64,000 bases of DNA, taken from NCBI GenBank assembly GCA_034231615.1, contig CM067306.1, positions 31,566,617 through 31,630,616 on the forward strand. Reading direction: 5' to 3'. The notes beneath the pieces are model-generated. The model did no database searches, was not told where the DNA came from, and worked only from the letters and a program-made list of their open reading frames with translations. The stretch comes from Meghimatium bilineatum (lineage: Eukaryota; Mollusca; Gastropoda; Stylommatophora; Philomycidae). Positions 60,401 to 64,000 of this stretch are shown piece after piece (within the stretch, counting starts at the first letter, position 1; each line of letters begins with the position of its first letter). The translations under genes and the position numbers were made by a program.

Positions 60401-63400
60401 TATAAAATAGTAAATTTTTTTGATGTTTCTTTTTTGAATTTTGCACTATAGGATATAGTAGAAAAAGAATGTGTTTATATGTCACATAAAAAGAAAAAAG
60501 GAAATTTTATAAAAATGTTTATTTTTTGAATTTTGCACTATAGGATCTAAGCAGTAAAAGAATGTGTTTATGTAGTAGCATAAATATAAAATAGTAAATT
60601 TTTTTGATGTTTATTTTTTTAATTTTGCACTATAGGAATTAAGTAGAAAAAAATGTGTTTATATGTCATATATTTATATACAAGGAAAATTTTATAAAAT
60701 ATTTACTTCTGATTTTTGCACTATAGGAACTAAGTAGAAAAAAGAATGTGTTTATGTCGCAGAAATATAAAAAAGATAATTTTTAAAATATTTATTTTTG
60801 AATTTTGCGCTATAGGAATTAAGTAGAATAGAATGTGTTTATTTGTCATATATACAAGGACAATTTTATAAAAATATTTACTTCTGATTTTTGCACTATA
60901 GGAATTAAGTAGAAAAAGAATGTGTTTATATGTCGCATCAAAAGAAAATTTTTTAAATTTTTTATAAGAATGTGTTAATATGGCGCATATTTACATACAA
61001 AGTATATTTTATAAAAATGTTTACTTCTGAATTTTGCACTATTGGAACTAACCAGAAAAAAATGTGTTTATATGTCATATATTTATATACAAGGTAAATT
61101 TTATAAAAATATTTACTTCTGATTTTTGCATCATAGGAACTAAGTAAAAAAAGAATGTGTTTATATGTCACATAAAAAGAAAAAGGAAATTTTATAAAAA
61201 TGTTTATTTTTGAATTTTGCACTATAGGAACTAAGTAGAAATAGAATGTGTTTATATGTAGCATAAAAAAAGAATATTCTTTTTAAATGTTAATTTTATG
61301 GAATTTTGCACTATAGGATCTAAGTAGTAAAAGAATGTGTTTATGTACATAAATATAAAATAGTAAATTTTTTAATGTTTATTTTTTGAATTTTGCACTA
61401 TAGGAATTAAGTAGAAAAAGAATGTGTTTATATGTCATATATACAAGGTAAATTTTATAAAAATATTTACTTCTGATTTTTGCACTATAGGAATTAAGTA
61501 GAAATAGAATGTGTTTATATGTCACATAAAAAGAAAATTTTTTAAAATGTTTATAAGAATGTGTTAATATGGCGCATATTTACATACAAAGTATATTTTA
61601 TAAAAATGTTTACTTCTGAATTTCGCACTATAGAAACTAGGTAGAAAAAAATTATGTCATAGGAACTAAGTAGAAAAAGAATGTGTTTATATGTCATATA
61701 TTTATATACAAGGTAAATTTTATAAAAATATTTACTTCTTTTTTTGCATCATAGGAACTAAGTAGAAAAAGAATGTGTTTATATGTCACATAAAAATAAA
61801 AAGGAAATTTTATAAAAATGTTTATTTTTGAATTTTGCACTATAGGAACTAAGCAGTAAAAGAATGTTTTTATGTAGCATAAATATAAAATAGTAAATTT
61901 TTTTAATGTTTATTTTTTGAATTTTGCTCTATAGGATATAGTAGAAAAAGAATGTGTTTATATGTCATATATACAAGGAAAATTTTATAAAAATATTTAC
62001 TTCTGATTTTTGCACTATAGGAATTAAGTAGAAAAAGATTGTGTCTATATGTCGCATCAAAAGAAAATTTTTAAATTTTTATTATAAGAATGTGTTAATA
62101 TGGCGCATATTTACATACAAAGTATATTTTATAAAAATGTTTACTTCTGAATTTTGCACTATTGGAACTAAGCAGAAAAAGAATGTGTTTATATGTCATA
62201 TATTTATATACAAGGTAAATTTTATAAAAATATTTACTTCTGATTTTTGCATCATAGGAACTAAGTAGAAAAAGAATGTGTTTATATGTCACATAAAAAG
62301 AAAAAAGGAAATTTTATAAAAATGTTTATTTTTTGAATTTTGCACTATAGGATCTAAGCAGTAAAAGAATGTGTTTATGTAGTAGCATAAATATAAAATA
62401 GTAAATTTTTTTGATGTTTATTTTTTTAATTTTGCACTATAGGAATTAAGTAGAAAAAGAATGTGTTTATATGTCATATATACAAGGAAAATTTTATAAA
62501 ATATTTACTTCTGATTTTTGCACTATAGGAATTAAGTAGAAAAAGAATGTGTTTATATGTCGCATCAAAATAAAATTTTTTAAATTTTTTATAAGAATGT
62601 GTTAATATGGCGCATATTTACATACAAAGTATATTTTATAAAAATGTTTACTTCTGAATTTTGCACTATTGGAACTAAGCAGAAAAAAATGTGTTTATAT
62701 GTCATATATTTATATACAAGGTAAATTTTAGTAAAATATTTACTTCTGATTTTTGCACTATAGGAACTAAGTAGAAAAAAGAATGTGTTTATGTCGCAGA
62801 AATATAAAAAAGATAATTTTTAAAATATTTATTTTTGAATTTTGCGCTATAGGAATTAAGTAGAATAGAATGTGTTTATTTGTCATATATACAAGGACAA
62901 TTTTATAAAAATATTTACTTCTGATTTTTGCACTATAGGAATTAAGTAGAAAAAGAATGTGTTTATATGTCGCATCAAAAGAAAATTTTTTAAATTTTTT
63001 ATAAGAATGTGTTAATATGGCGCATATTTACATACAAAGTATATTTTATAAAAATGTTTACTTCTGAATTTTGCACTATTGGAACTAAGCAGAAAAAAAT
63101 GTGTTTATATGTCATATATTTATAAACAAGGTAAATTTTAGTAAAATATTTACTTCTGATTTTTGCACTATAGGAGCTAAGTAGAAATAGAATGTGTTTA
63201 TATGTAGCATAAAAAAAGAATATTCTTTTTAAATGTTAATTTTTGGAATTTTGCACTATAGGATCTAAGTAGTAAAATAATGTGTTTATGTACATAAATA
63301 TAAAATAGTAAATTTTTTAATGTTTATTTTTTGAATTTTGCACTATAGGAATTAAGTAGAAAAAGAATGTGTTTATATGTCATATATACAAGGTAAATTT

Positions 63401-64000
63401 TATAAAAATATTTACTTCTGATTTTTGCACTATAGGAATTAAGTAGAAATAGAATGTGTTTATATGTCGCATAAAAAGAAAATTTTTTAAAATGTTTATA
63501 AGAATGTGTTAATATGGCGCATATTTACATACAAAGTATATTTTATAAAAATGTTTACTTCTGAATTTCGCACTATAGAAACTAGGTAGAAAAAAATAAT
63601 GTCATAGGAACTAAGTAGAAAAAGAATGTGTTTATATGTCATATATTTATATACAAGGTAAATTTTATAAAAATATTTACTTCTTTTTTTTGCATCATAG
63701 GAACTAAGTAGAAAAAGAATGTGTTTATATGTCACATAAAAATAAAAAGGAAATTTTATAAAAATGTTTATTTTTAAATTTTGCACTATAGGAACTAAGC
63801 AGTAAAAGAATGTTTTTATGTAGCATAAATATAAAATAGTAAATTTTTTTAATGTTTATTTTTTGAATTTTGCTCTATAGGATATAGTAGAAAAAGAATG
63901 TGTTTATATGTCATATATACAAGGAAAATTTTATAAAAATATTTACTTCTGATTTTTGCACTATAGGAATTAAGTAGAAAAAGATTGTGTCTATATGTCG
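56945..64000. repeat. 2664- and 2432-bp units at the right edge
   Basis: Landmarks at 56,945 and 59,609 are 2664 bp apart, and 59,609 and 62,041 are 2432 bp apart. 57,398 and 60,062 also differ by 2664 bp, and 58,530 and 60,962 by 2432 bp. Copies share rare variants such as AGAATGCGTTTATG and GATGTTTCTTTTTTG. The window ends inside a monomer. Confidence 0.85.

Larger units (their letters stand above)
19839..64000. repeat. AT-rich higher-order satellite array, over 44 kb, open at the right edge
   Basis: Monomers of about 80-90 bp share the box TTTTGCACTATAGGAA(C/T)TAAGTAGAAA followed by AGAATGTGTTTATATG, then differ in a linker. Linker types: A TCATATATTTATATACAAGG; B TCATATATACAAGG; C TCACATAAAAAGAAAAAGG; D TAGCATAAAAAAAGAATATT; E TCGCATAAAAAGAAAATTTT; F GGCGCATATTTACATACAAA; G TACATAAATATAAAATAG. 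A shortened monomer (GAAACTAGGTAG, then GTCATAGGAACTAAG) follows F in many units. Types recur in fixed orders, creating higher-order repeats. All ORFs here (up to 110 codons, minus strand) are periodic translations of the satellite. No interrupting transposon was seen. On size alone the array could be centromeric, pericentromeric or heterochromatic; sequence cannot decide. Confidence 0.97.

Noticed and set aside
20748-63786. Dozens of recurrent 65-110 codon ORFs on the minus strand and 72-75 codon ORFs on the plus strand, with KYFYKIYLVYKYMTYKHI-like content
   Set aside because: They are periodic translations of the satellite monomer. Their lengths change with every monomer indel, both strands are open, and there is no start context, domain or codon pattern independent of the repeat.
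19839-64000. CRISPR array, suggested by regularly spaced repeats
   Set aside because: The spacers are themselves a small set of recurring linker classes, units are about 85 bp with nested periods, no cas genes are present, and the context is eukaryotic.

Overview
This is eukaryotic, almost certainly animal, non-coding DNA. The only trace of a host gene is one FOXRED1-like exon. Everything else recognisable is transposon debris or tandem repeat. The LINE (non-LTR retrotransposon) families, their 3' tails, the AT-rich background and the abundance of minisatellites resemble invertebrate genomes, possibly a mollusc. That placement is an inference from general knowledge, not from a database search.

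Layout. Positions 1-19.7 kb are a graveyard of 5'-truncated and decayed LINEs on both strands, mostly reverse-transcriptase (RT) C-terminal ends. One Tigger/pogo-like miniature element (12,949-13,122) and two tRNA-like SINE candidates lie among them. Two small LINE tails sit inside older LINEs with visible target-site duplications (11,938-12,059 and 17,661-17,794). About ten minisatellites with units of 16-82 bp are interspersed. One of them (1,276-2,075, 67-bp unit) is an amplified piece of LINE RT coding sequence. The FOXRED1-like exon is at 16,993-17,258 on the minus strand and carries a frameshift.

From 19,839 to the right edge the window is one AT-rich satellite array of more than 44 kb. 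It is built from about 80-90 bp monomers that share a conserved GCACTATAGGAACTAAG-type box and differ in the linker between boxes. At least seven linker types occur in fixed orders, giving higher-order repeats: a 531-bp unit plus composite units offset by 652, 1449, 1650, 2181, 2432, 2664, 3021 and 3215 bp. The left few kilobases are the most irregular, and the right part contains long near-identical duplications. I saw no transposon inside the array.

No intact gene, operon, CRISPR array or defence-type system is present. The many short ORFs in the array are a by-product of repetition and are not annotated as genes. The strongest candidate for something undescribed is the higher-order satellite itself. 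Next come the LINE-derived minisatellite and the LINE families whose stop codon lies in the 3' tail repeat.
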